The notes beneath the pieces were generated by a model. It was given only the letters and a program-made list of their open reading frames with translations, ran no database searches and was not told the DNA's origin. From Saccharibacillus deserti (GTDB taxonomy: Bacteria; Bacillota; Bacilli; Paenibacillales; Paenibacillaceae), in NCBI RefSeq assembly GCF_013618475.1, contig NZ_JABJVN010000002.1:372001-436000 (forward strand): a stretch of DNA of 64,000 bases. Reading direction: 5' to 3'. Positions 1 to 7,615 of the stretch are shown in pieces. The translations under genes and the position numbers were made by a program. Positions within the stretch are counted from its first letter, which is position 1. Each line of letters opens with the position of its first letter.

Positions 1-1
1 C

Positions 2-148
2 CGGCCTTTCCTGGAGTTTTTCCAGAACCGGGAAAGCGATGCCGGCGGCGGAAGTTCGGATGTCGACGACGGAGGCTATTACGATATGGAAGCTCCTCCG
101 GAAGACGACTCCAGCCTGTTTGCCTATTACGAGGATCACGATTCCTGA
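2..148 (+). CDS. C-terminal end of an unidentified protein
   Basis: Only the last 48 codons are present; the frame opens before the window and ends at TGA 146-148. The visible tail is hydrophilic and acidic, rich in Asp, Gly and Tyr, and looks like a disordered C-terminus. No family can be recognised. An inverted repeat followed by a T-run at 234-266 would end its transcript. The reading frame is chosen because it is the only one with protein-like composition and a clean stop before the terminator. Confidence 0.5.
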   Translation, partial: RPFLEFFQNRESDAGGGSSDVDDGGYYDMEAPPEDDSSLFAYYEDHDS

Positions 149-233
149 GAGCGGGCCGAAGGAAGAACCTGCCCGGGAACGAAAACAGGCGCGGAGCCGC
201 AAAGACGCCTCCCGGGCATTCCGGTTTACCAGA

Positions 234-266
234 AAAAGCTTCCCGCATACTGCGGGAAGCTTTTTT
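234..266. terminator. Rho-independent terminator, probably bidirectional
   Basis: A 9-bp perfect stem (GCTTCCCGC / GCGGGAAGC) with a 5-nt loop is preceded by A5 and followed by T6. It sits between the convergent partial gene and the hydrolase gene, so it can serve both strands. Confidence 0.85.
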
Positions 267-317
267 ATTGTGGAAAGGTGCAGAAGGAGAGGCTTCCGAG
301 GCTTCCTGCGTTCCGAT

Positions 318-1421
318 TTATTTCTCCGCCGCCGGGAAATGGCCGTCCAGCCAAGCGATCCAATCCGCGATCACTTCGCGGCGGTTGGTCTCGAATACAA
401 GCTCATGCCGTGCTTCGCGGTACAGCCGGCAGTCCAGATCCGCGAGTCCGCGCTGTTCGTAAGCGTTCTTCAAGCTTTCCAGCGCGGGTGCCCCGCCTAC
501 GGGATCAAGCTCGCCGCAGCAGAGCAGCACGGGGGAGTCCGGGTCGATTCGCCGGATAGATTCCGGCTGCTGCAGTTCCAGCAGCAGCTGGAAGAAGTCG
601 CGGTAGAAGCCGCAGCTGAACAGCGTCTGCCCGTAATGGCGCGCAAATTGATCGACGGCTTCTTCGTCCCGCGACAGCCAGTCGAAGCGGGTGCGGCGCG
701 GTTTGAAGCCGCGGCCGAACGGGCCGAAGACAAGCGCGTTCAACGCAAGCGAAGCGAACGCGGGCGAGAGCAGCCGCGCTTCGGCGGCGGCCAGCGCGCC
801 GCCGAGCTTCAGCGGCAGCGCCGCACGTTCGCCGCCGAGCTTCAGCGGCAGCGCCGCACGTTCGCCGCCGATTCCCGTCAGGATAAAGCCGGCGTATTCC
901 GCCGGACGGTCGGCCATCAGCTTCCGGGCGAGAAACGAGCCCATGCTGTGGCCCAGCAGAACGACCGGCGCCCCCGGGTGGCGCCGGCGAATCTCCGCCG
1001 CGACCTTGAGCAGGTCGCGGCCCATGCCGTTTAGCGCGTCGGGCCCTGCGTAGCCCTGGCGCAGCGGTCCGGCCGGCGTATCGCCGACCGTGCGGCCGTG
1101 GCCGCGATGGTCGCCGGCATACACGGCATAGCCCGCCGCGTTCAGGGCCGCGGCGAGTTCGGCGTAGCGGCTGCCGTTTTCGCCCATGCCGTGCGAAATC
1201 TGCACGACCGCCCGCGGCTGTTCCACGGGCCAAGCGCTGACGAAGACCGAAACTTCGTCGGCGCCTTCGAGCATGAACGAGCTGCCCGGATCGGCTGCCT
1301 GTCGGGGCAGGGGCTGCTGTTCATCCTTGCCGCTTCGCCCCGGCGTTCGGGCCTTTCTCGCTTTCGGGAATTTCGGCTTGAGCGCGAATCGCGCCGAATC
1401 GCCGCTTCGTTGGCTGCGCAT
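318..1421 (-). CDS. Alpha/beta hydrolase, monoacylglycerol lipase-like (serine aminopeptidase S33 / Hydrolase_4 family)
   Basis: A predicted cytoplasmic serine hydrolase of 367 residues, probably acting on lysophospholipids or monoacylglycerols. The nucleophile elbow GHSMG (Ser159), the acid loop GELDPVGG and the catalytic His in ARHELVFE are all present, and the oxyanion segment SHGMGE is near residue 77. The start at 1421 is chosen because a GGGAGGG site lies just upstream; the frame stays open further upstream to 1643 but without a good ribosome binding site. The first ~45 residues are basic and low-complexity, not typical of the family. Residues 185-195 (GGERAALPLKL) are repeated exactly at 196-206, just after the strand following the nucleophile, near the start of the cap region. 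The exact substrate cannot be told from sequence. Confidence 0.85.
   Translation of the reverse strand: MRSQRSGDSARFALKPKFPKARKARTPGRSGKDEQQPLPRQAADPGSSFMLEGADEVSVFVSAWPVEQPRAVVQISHGMGENGSRYAELAAALNAAGYAVYAGDHRGHGRTVGDTPAGPLRQGYAGPDALNGMGRDLLKVAAEIRRRHPGAPVVLLGHSMGSFLARKLMADRPAEYAGFILTGIGGERAALPLKLGGERAALPLKLGGALAAAEARLLSPAFASLALNALVFGPFGRGFKPRRTRFDWLSRDEEAVDQFARHYGQTLFSCGFYRDFFQLLLELQQPESIRRIDPDSPVLLCCGELDPVGGAPALESLKNAYEQRGLADLDCRLYREARHELVFETNRREVIADWIAWLDGHFPAAEK
798..863. repeat. Perfect 33-bp tandem repeat inside the hydrolase gene
   Basis: Two identical 33-bp units, 798-830 and 831-863, followed by eight more matching bases. The unit is a multiple of three, so it adds 11 residues without a frameshift. 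Confidence 0.95.
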
Positions 1422-1676
1422 GGTGTGATCCCTCCCGGATATCTGGATGTCTGTCTTTCCGGCTTGGCCGAAGACGTCTTCATGCTGATGTATACCCGTT
1501 TTTGAAGGAATTCGATTGCGAATCGGCCAATAGGCACAAAGAAAAGCCGAAAACCCACTAGGAGCGGCGCTCCGGATTTTCGGCTGGATCTGCTTATTCG
1601 TTTGCGTGTTACAAGTCGTTTGTACCCTATAAGCCGTTTGCACGCTATAAGCTCCGGCTTCTTCGCGGCAGATCGG

Positions 1677-2288
1677 CTAAATCTTTTCGACCGCGATCAG
1701 ATAAGGGGCTTCCGGCCGCTGCGGCTGCCGGTAGACAATCACCCTCGCCGCGGAGACAGGCAGACCGCCGGCCCAGGCTTCGACGGCCAGCGATTCGGCG
1801 CCGCCTCCGTTATGCCCGGGATACAGCACCGCGGTCAGAATGCCTTTGGGACGCAGCAGCGACAGCGCCGCTTCCAAAGCGGGCAGCGTCGATGCCGGCG
1901 TCGTCATGACGCTGAGGTCTTCGGCTCCCGGCAGATAGCCGAGATTGAACATGACCGCGCCGACCCTGCCATGGGATTCGGCCGGCAGCGCCTGCACCAT
2001 TTCCGCGTGGCTGCGCAGCAGCAGCTCGGCATAAGCGATCCTGCCGCCCGCTGCAGAGCGCCGGCCCGGACGGCTGTCCTGCGCTTCCTGCTCCAGACGC
2101 GCCCGCGCCCGATCCAGCGCGCTCTGCTGGATATCGAATCCGTAGACGCGCCCGCGGGCTCCGGCAAGCCGGGCCAGAAACAGCGTGTCCGCACCCGTGC
2201 CCACGGTAGCGTCGACAGCGATCTCGCCGGGCTGCAGCCTTTTTTGGATCAGCTGCTGGGCGAAGTTAAGCACCGATACGAATCCCAT
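1677..2288 (-). CDS. ytqB: Class I SAM-dependent methyltransferase, YtqB-type (putative rRNA methylase)
   Basis: A 203-residue protein of the YtqB/MraW-like methyltransferase family, close to the usual length of about 195. The SAM-binding motif I is visible as VDATVGTGADT near residue 25, and FNLGYLPG near residue 125 corresponds to the catalytic N-[LF]-G-Y segment. It starts 2 nt from the end of the upstream ytqA gene with an AAAGG site, so the two genes are one operon, as in Bacillus. The methylated substrate is not established from sequence; the rRNA assignment is family convention. Confidence 0.85.
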   Translation of the reverse strand: MGFVSVLNFAQQLIQKRLQPGEIAVDATVGTGADTLFLARLAGARGRVYGFDIQQSALDRARARLEQEAQDSRPGRRSAAGGRIAYAELLLRSHAEMVQALPAESHGRVGAVMFNLGYLPGAEDLSVMTTPASTLPALEAALSLLRPKGILTAVLYPGHNGGGAESLAVEAWAGGLPVSAARVIVYRQPQRPEAPYLIAVEKI

Positions 2289-2292
2289 ACGA

Positions 2293-3255
2293 TCAACCTT
2301 TCCAGTGCTTGCCCTGCCAGGTACCGCGACGTTTCAGCTCGTCATCGATCCCGTTCAGCACTTCCCATTTCTTCAGGCTCCACATCGGACCGACAAGCAG
2401 ATCCCGCGGCGCATCGCCCGTCAGGCGGTGTACGATCATCTCCGGAGGAAGCATCTCCAGCGTATCGGCGATCAAGCCGATATATTCGTCCCGCTCCAGC
2501 AAACGGAGCAGTCCGGCTTCGTACTGCTTGACCATCGGCGTTTTGCGCATGAGATGCAGCAGATGGATCTTGATGCCCTGCACGCCCATATGGGCGACGG
2601 CGCGTCCGGTATCCAGCATCATTTCGTGCGTTTCCTGCGGCAGACCGTAAATGATATGCGCGCAGACCCGGATTCCCCGTGCGCGCAGCTTGGCAACCGC
2701 TTCTTCGTAGCAGGCCGTATCGTGCGCCCGGTTGATAAGCACGGAAGTCGATTCGTGGATCGTTTGCAGCCCCATTTCGACCCACAGATAAGTTCGTTCG
2801 TTCAATTCGGCCAGATAATCGATAACCTCGTCGGGCAGACAGTCCGGCCGGGTAGCGATAGCAAGCCCGACAACGCCCGGCTGCTTGAGGATTTCTTCAT
2901 AATATTCGCGCAGCGTCTCAACCGGCGCATACGTATTCGTATACGCCTGGAAATACCCGATATATTTGGCGCTCGGCCATTTCAGATGCTGGCGGTCGCG
3001 GATATTGTTGAACTGCGTAACGAGATCGTCGCGGCGGCTGCCGGCGAAATCGCCCGATCCGCGTGCGCTGCAGAAGGTGCATCCGCCTTTGGCGATCGAG
3101 CCGTCACGGTTGGGGCAGGAAAAGCCGGCATCGAGCATGACCTTGAATACTTTGTCTCCAAATTGGTCGTGCATTTCGGTATTCCAGGTATGGAATCGCT
3201 TGTCGCTCCAGAGCAGCGGCGCTGCCGGTTCGATCGTCGGGATAAGGGAAGACAT
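2293..3255 (-). CDS. ytqA: Radical SAM protein, YtqA family (TIGR01212-type)
   Basis: A 320-residue radical SAM enzyme. Cys47, Cys59 and Cys62 (C-x11-C-x2-C) would ligate the 4Fe-4S cluster; the wide first spacing is typical of the Elp3-like/YtqA group rather than classical CxxxCxxC enzymes. The AdoMet-contacting segments run through the rest of the barrel (for example IATRPDCL and VEMGLQT). A GGAG site precedes ATG 3255. It is translationally close to ytqB (4-nt gap), suggesting that both act on the same substrate, probably RNA, but no reaction is established for this family here. Confidence 0.85.
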   Translation of the reverse strand: MSSLIPTIEPAAPLLWSDKRFHTWNTEMHDQFGDKVFKVMLDAGFSCPNRDGSIAKGGCTFCSARGSGDFAGSRRDDLVTQFNNIRDRQHLKWPSAKYIGYFQAYTNTYAPVETLREYYEEILKQPGVVGLAIATRPDCLPDEVIDYLAELNERTYLWVEMGLQTIHESTSVLINRAHDTACYEEAVAKLRARGIRVCAHIIYGLPQETHEMMLDTGRAVAHMGVQGIKIHLLHLMRKTPMVKQYEAGLLRLLERDEYIGLIADTLEMLPPEMIVHRLTGDAPRDLLVGPMWSLKKWEVLNGIDDELKRRGTWQGKHWKG

Positions 3256-3379
3256 GGGTCGAACTCCTTTCGGTATCAGTCAATCTTTAATTCTAGCAAA
3301 ATCGGCGGGAAGAAAAAACATCAATTCGGTGAACACCGTTTTGAACCGAAAAATAAAGTTAAAAAAATAAATTTTGCGC

Positions 3380-3409
3380 TTGATATATATTACATGGATG
3401 TGTTATATT
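3380..3409 (+). promoter_or_regulatory. Sigma-A-type promoter for the 61-residue protein gene
   Basis: TTGATA at 3380-3385 and TATATT at 3404-3409, separated by 18 bp, in an AT-rich stretch. Transcription would begin about 100 nt before the small gene. Confidence 0.55.
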
Positions 3410-3519
3410 TATCTCGAGATCGGAAGACGGGTTAAACAGCGTGGCATCAACAATGGTAACGCTATCAATGAAGCCCGGCACAAGCCGATTATTTTATAGA
3501 AATGAAGAGGTGATTGACG

Positions 3520-3705
3520 ATGACAACTCAATTTGCAGCGAATCATGCGGACGAGAAAGTATCGGTTGAACTGACCCGCGAAGAAGCGTTGGCGCTGACC
3601 GGCGTACGTTTCCACAACGGACATAAGATTGAAGTGGATGCCCGCAAGAAAATTCGTACTGCTTTTGAAAAGGCATTCGATATTGCCGAGGATCGCGCGG
3701 AATAA
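3520..3705 (+). CDS. Small conserved-looking protein of unknown function (61 aa)
   Basis: ATG 3520 follows GAAGAGGTG at a good distance. The product is charged, with no signal peptide or membrane segment. It has a predicted short strand or helix followed by a basic Lys/Arg helix and a final amphipathic helix. It lies alone between a promoter at 3380 and a strong terminator at 3810, so it appears to be a monocistronic small gene. I do not recognise the family. The ribosome binding site, coding composition and flanking signals support it being real. Confidence 0.7.
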   Translation: MTTQFAANHADEKVSVELTREEALALTGVRFHNGHKIEVDARKKIRTAFEKAFDIAEDRAE

Positions 3706-3809
3706 ACGAGACTGGGGTTCGAACACGTGCCCTTTCGGTTAACCGGATTATCTGTCCCGGCATAGATGAGCGGCTTCGGCAAACGTTTTGTTCGCCGGAA
3801 GCCGCACCA

Positions 3810-3842
3810 GGAAGCCCTTCCTCGAGGAAGGGCTTCCTTTTC
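3810..3842 (+). terminator. Rho-independent terminator
   Basis: A 12-bp perfect stem (GGAAGCCCTTCC / GGAAGGGCTTCC) with a TCGA loop, followed by TTTT, about 100 nt after the small gene. The 218 nt from here to trmB hold no gene I can support. Confidence 0.85.
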
Positions 3843-4065
3843 GCGCGGAAAGGCGCTGGCGGAGCTCGTCGTCCGTTTTTGATCTTTACTTTTGGCGGGA
3901 ACTTGGGCACAATAAGGCGGAGGCTGGCCCGGAAGCGGACATCTATTCGAACGAAGCGGGAGGCGGGCAGCAAAGAAAATCGGAATCGTCGGCAGAGCAT
4001 TGCGCCGGCAGCCGAGGATCGGGTTTGCAGCCGCCGAGCCGAGATTTTTATAGCGGAGGAATGAC

Positions 4066-4866
4066 ATGCGTTTACGCGGAAGAAAAGGAATCCGGGAAAA
4101 CCTGGAGGCACAACCGGAATTGGTTGTTCTCGAACCGGAACAGTATAAGGGACGTTGGGCCGAGCTGTTCGGCAACGACCATCCGATTTACGTGGAACTT
4201 GGAATGGGCAAAGGGCGCTTTATCAGCGGCACAAGCGTACGCAATCCCGAAGCGAACTTTATCGGTATCGATATGTACGACGAGCTGGTTCGCCGGGCAA
4301 GCGAGAAAGCGAGAGCGGCTTGGGCGGAACTCGGTCACGAGACTCCTCCCAGCCTGATGCTCGCGCGCGCCAACGTCGAGAAGCTCGAAGATATTTTTGC
4401 GCCGGGCGAACTGGAACGCATTTATTTGAACTTCAGCGATCCCTGGCCGAAAAAGAAACATGCCCGCCGCCGTCTGACGCATCCCCGTTTCCTGGAGATG
4501 TACAAGCGTGTGCTGAACACGGACGGACAGATCCATTTCAAGACGGATTCGGAGACGCTGTTCGAATTCTCGCTGAATTCGTTTGCGGACTCGGGGCTGC
4601 AGATGACCAATATCAGTTTGAACCTGCACCGCGACGGCATCAACGAAGAACACGTCATGACGGAATACGAGCATAAATTCATGGGCAAAGGCATGAATAT
4701 CCATCGCTGCGAAGTCGTGATCGGCGAGCGTGCGCTCGAACGCTACGACGAGATCCGCATGGAGCCTTACCGCATCTCGCCCGACGAGAGAGCGGCCCTC
4801 GCCGCCGAAGAAGCCGAGGAGCAGGTACAGGCTTCCGGAGACGAGAAGTCCGGGAGCGAAGCCTGA
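4066..4866 (+). CDS. trmB: tRNA (guanine-N7-)-methyltransferase TrmB
   Basis: Makes m7G46 in the variable loop of tRNAs using AdoMet, in the cytoplasm. The SAM-binding motif ELGMGKGRF is near residue 43, the acidic IGIDMYDEL follows, and the family signature LNFSDPWPKKKHARRR is near residue 125. ATG 4066 is 6 nt after GGAGG. At 266 residues it is about 35-40 residues longer than usual; the excess is an acidic, Ala/Glu-rich C-terminal tail (from about residue 240), likely disordered. Strong stem-loops at 3810 and 4897 isolate it as a single gene. Confidence 0.95.
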   Translation: MRLRGRKGIRENLEAQPELVVLEPEQYKGRWAELFGNDHPIYVELGMGKGRFISGTSVRNPEANFIGIDMYDELVRRASEKARAAWAELGHETPPSLMLARANVEKLEDIFAPGELERIYLNFSDPWPKKKHARRRLTHPRFLEMYKRVLNTDGQIHFKTDSETLFEFSLNSFADSGLQMTNISLNLHRDGINEEHVMTEYEHKFMGKGMNIHRCEVVIGERALERYDEIRMEPYRISPDERAALAAEEAEEQVQASGDEKSGSEA

Positions 4867-4896
4867 TCTTTGCTCTACTCTTTGCGCTTTGCAACC

Positions 4897-4948
4897 AAGG
4901 GCAGGCCGTTCACGGGAAGTTTTACTCCCGAACGGCCTGCCCTTTTCC
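4897..4948 (+). terminator. Rho-independent terminator of trmB
   Basis: A 15-bp stem (AAGGGCAGGCCGTTC with its complement) closes a 20-nt loop and is followed by TTTT. The 300 nt that follow, to 5250, hold no gene or recognisable element apart from weak inverted repeats. Confidence 0.85.
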
Positions 4949-5251
4949 TTCCGCTCTTTTTCCCTATCCCAAAAAACGGCCGAAGAAGCCGGCATTTTCG
5001 GCCTTCAGGTCCGTTTTTGAAAAAACTCCATGGCAGAGGGAAAGATCCGTGCAGGCGTGAAACGTTCGCCTTTGAAATCAGGCAGCTGCCTGCTTAATCT
5101 CATTCAGCTTTCCGATTGAAGCAAGCGAGCCGCAGCCTTTTGAAAAAGGGACTTCGGAAGCATAGGCTAACGGATCTTACTCGGCGCTTCTTCAAGCCTC
5201 CCAGTGAGTCAGATCTGCCAATCCCTGCCCATCCAGCGAATTCCTCGCCCA

Positions 5252-5297
5252 AAAAAGAAAAGGCGCCTTCCCTGAATCGCTCAGAGGGGCACCTTAT
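5252..5297 (-). terminator. Rho-independent terminator of the ugtP-like gene
   Basis: Read on the minus strand, GGTGCC...GGCGCC encloses an inner CTGA/TCAG stem and is followed by TTTTCTTTTTT. The stem begins inside the last codons of the glycosyltransferase gene. Confidence 0.7.
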
Positions 5298-6423
5298 TCG
5301 TCGTTTCCAATATTTCGATAATGCGCTTGGCGCTCTGCATCGGCCGCAGCTTCTCGATGTTCAGCCGGCTTTCCGCGCGGCGCCTCGCAAGCTCCGCATA
5401 TTCATGCTCGTCCGTGAGGCGCGACATCCATTTGCCGACTACCTCAAGCGAAGACAGCCGTTCTCCCCAACCTTTGCTGGTGAAGTATTCGCAGTTTTCT
5501 TCTTCTTGGCCGGGAAGCGGGTTGTGGAACAGCATCGGAATGGCTTTGGCCAGTCCTTCGGTGCAGGTCATGCCGCCCGGCTTCGTAATGAGCAGGTCGG
5601 AAGCTTCCATCAGCTTGTCGATTTCTTTGGTATAGCCGATCACGTGGACATTCTCATGCTGGAAACGGGGATCTTTTTTCAGCTTCCGCATCGCTTTTTC
5701 GTTGCTGCCCACGCAGAAGACCAACTGGATATTCTGGCGCCACCGGGTCAGGTAGGGATTGAGCACGTCTCCGTTCATCAATCCCCAGCCGCCGCTCATG
5801 ACGAGCACGGTAGGCATATCCTTGAGTCCCATTTCCTGCAGGATGCCCGCTTTGACCGGATGTTCCCAGAAGCTCGGATGAACGGGAATACCGGTCACGT
5901 CGATCCGCAGCGGCGAGACGCCGCGCTGCAGAACCTTGGTTTTGACTTCCTGCGTGGAAACCAGGTAGTGGTCCACGCCCGAACTGATCCAGGTTCCGTG
6001 CGCGTCGTAATCGGTAATGACCGTGCAGAGCGGAACTCGCAGGCCCAATCGTTTGAGCCGGGAGATGACCGCGCTCGGAATCGGATGCGTGCAGACGACG
6101 AGATCCGGTTTGAGCTGCTCGACGACTTCGCGCGCGTGCGCGTAGAAAAGCCGGTGCAGAGCGAGCGTGGTCAGACGGTTCAACGATTTCTTGTACTGCT
6201 GTTTGTACATCATGCTCACGAACCGGGGTTGGGTAACCACCGTTTTCTTATAGGCGTTGATGAACAGCGGCGCGACTTTGGGGTTCAGAAAGCTCCCCAG
6301 TTCCAGCACCCGCGCCTGAACGTCGGGAGAAAGCTTGCGAAGGCTGCCGGACAGGGCGTAGGCGGCCCGCGTATGCCCGGTGCCGAAACCTTCCGACAGA
6401 ATCAGCACTCTGTATTTGGACAC
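5281..6423 (-). CDS. MGDG synthase-type glycosyltransferase (UgtP/YpfP-like, GT28)
   Basis: About 380 residues. The N-terminal domain has SEGFGTGHTRAA, the glycine-rich start typical of MGDG synthase and MurG-like enzymes; the C-terminal domain has MSGGWG and the donor-binding segment ITKPGGMTCTEGLA. The family adds glucose or galactose from UDP-sugar to diacylglycerol at the cytoplasmic face of the membrane, supplying glycolipid anchors for lipoteichoic acid. GTG 6423 is preferred because AAAGGTGA lies 8 nt upstream; an alternative GTG at 6435 overlaps that site. The neighbouring PAP2 phosphatase could supply diacylglycerol. The exact sugar and number of transfers are not determined. Confidence 0.8.
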   Translation of the reverse strand: MSKYRVLILSEGFGTGHTRAAYALSGSLRKLSPDVQARVLELGSFLNPKVAPLFINAYKKTVVTQPRFVSMMYKQQYKKSLNRLTTLALHRLFYAHAREVVEQLKPDLVVCTHPIPSAVISRLKRLGLRVPLCTVITDYDAHGTWISSGVDHYLVSTQEVKTKVLQRGVSPLRIDVTGIPVHPSFWEHPVKAGILQEMGLKDMPTVLVMSGGWGLMNGDVLNPYLTRWRQNIQLVFCVGSNEKAMRKLKKDPRFQHENVHVIGYTKEIDKLMEASDLLITKPGGMTCTEGLAKAIPMLFHNPLPGQEEENCEYFTSKGWGERLSSLEVVGKWMSRLTDEHEYAELARRRAESRLNIEKLRPMQSAKRIIEILETTNKVPL

Positions 6424-6539
6424 GTTTTTCGTCACCTTTTTCGCAAAGGCCCGCTGCCGTCGTCCGTGACGCGGAAAGTCGGGCCCATTTTTCGGTTTGC
6501 CTGTTTTTGCAGGCGGCTACCCTTCCTACGATAGCCGCT

Positions 6540-7067
6540 TTAAGGCCATAATGCAACCGTAAGCCAAGCGGTCAAAGAGCCGATCACTCCCCCTGCCAGC
6601 ACGTCGGACGGATAGTGCAGGCCGAGGTACATGCGGGAGGTTCCTACAATTAACGCGACCGGAAGAAGAATGGCCGTTGTCCAGGGAATCAGGATCATGA
6701 TCGGGACCGTGACCGAGAAGATGGCCGTCGTGTGTCCGGAAGGAAACGAATGGTCCACAAGCGGATTTCGGAACGTGTTCGTTTCCGGCAGCGCAAGATG
6801 CGGCCGCACGCGCGGATAAAGCTTTTTGACGATCGCGACCGGCACGTGGCTGACGGCGAGCGCCACAAGCGAATGCAGAGCCGCCGAGTTCCATGGAGCC
6901 GGGGCGAGCCAGGAGGCGAGGACGGTCGCCGTGATCGTGAAGGTGGCGCCGCCCAAATGCGTCAGGTAATAAAGCAGGATACTCAAGACGCGGTGGTGCA
7001 GACGTCCGTTGACCCATTTGAAAAGGCGCTGGTCCAGTTGGCTCAGCTTAATCAGCAGGCTACGCAT
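6540..7067 (-). CDS. PAP2-family membrane phosphatase (phosphatidic acid or undecaprenyl-pyrophosphate phosphatase)
   Basis: A 175-residue integral membrane protein with about five hydrophobic segments. All three PAP2 motifs are present: KKLYPRVRP near residue 80, PSGHT near 109 and SRMYLGLHYPSD near 143, carrying the catalytic histidines and the Arg/Lys phosphate ligands. GGAGG lies 8 nt before ATG. It lies upstream of and co-directional with the ugtP-like gene (about 115 nt gap containing a stem-loop without a T-run), so they may be cotranscribed. Substrate choice between phosphatidate, phosphatidylglycerol phosphate and undecaprenyl pyrophosphate is not resolvable here. Confidence 0.85.
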   Translation of the reverse strand: MRSLLIKLSQLDQRLFKWVNGRLHHRVLSILLYYLTHLGGATFTITATVLASWLAPAPWNSAALHSLVALAVSHVPVAIVKKLYPRVRPHLALPETNTFRNPLVDHSFPSGHTTAIFSVTVPIMILIPWTTAILLPVALIVGTSRMYLGLHYPSDVLAGGVIGSLTAWLTVALWP

Positions 7068-7163
7068 AAGATACCTCCGGAGAAAGAGCCCGGGCGATTG
7101 GAGAAGGCGACGGGGCTATCTTTTTTTGCTGCGAAACGACGGTTTCCATAGCGGGTGGCAGTT

Positions 7164-7192
7164 TTGACTCTATCAACCCCGAATTATACAAT
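7164..7192 (+). promoter_or_regulatory. Sigma-A-type promoter for the GT2 gene
   Basis: TTGACT at 7164-7169 and TACAAT at 7187-7192 with 17-bp spacing. Transcription from here gives a 5' leader of about 415 nt. Confidence 0.7.
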
Positions 7193-7199
7193 GATTCAA

Positions 7200-7615
7200 G
7201 GGAATTATAATAGGGTTAAAAAAAATTAACCGAATTTGCCCAACTTTTATCATCTTTCCCGCGTTTATTATTAAAGATGGGAAGAACGGGAGGTGGGCGA
7301 ATCCCGAGAGTCCAAAGCTTTTTCAAGGCCGAAAGCTCGAAAGCCGGCGATATCCGTACGAAATGGCGCTGCGGAAGCGAAACGGCAGGGTGCTGCGGCG
7401 AATTTGAAGGCAAGGGCTTCTTTTTTTGCCCCGCATCACGAATTCACGCTTTTGACAAATGTCCGCAAAATCGCCAGAATCGAAAAGAACGATTTCTAAC
7501 CGTCCATAAACCAAACAGGGTCATGCAAGGTCGCTACGGAACACAAGGCACAGAAAACACAAAAAAAGAATCTTTCTGTGAACATAGGGGTAACAAAAAG
7601 GGGGTTCAACCAATC
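7200..7615 (+). promoter_or_regulatory. Long, apparently structured 5' leader of unassigned type
   Basis: The stretch between the promoter and ATG 7616 contains several short stems (for example GGTTAA/TTAACC near 7214-7231) and a weak stem GAAG...CTTC followed by T7 near 7407-7428 that could be an attenuator. A frame is open through it from about 7277, but its translation is not protein-like. I could not match it confidently to a known riboswitch class. Confidence 0.4.

Noticed and set aside
1422-1643. Longer N-terminus for the lipase-like protein
   Set aside because: The 74 extra residues are not protein-like and GGGAGGG is correctly spaced only for the start at 1421.
7200-7450. c-di-AMP (ydaO) riboswitch call for the GT2 leader
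   Set aside because: Only one segment is similar; the conserved 3' part of the aptamer was not found, so it is kept as an unassigned leader.
7277-7615. N-terminal extension of the GT2 protein by 113 codons
   Set aside because: The frame is open by chance; the leader is not protein-like and a ribosome binding site with a membrane anchor supports ATG 7616.
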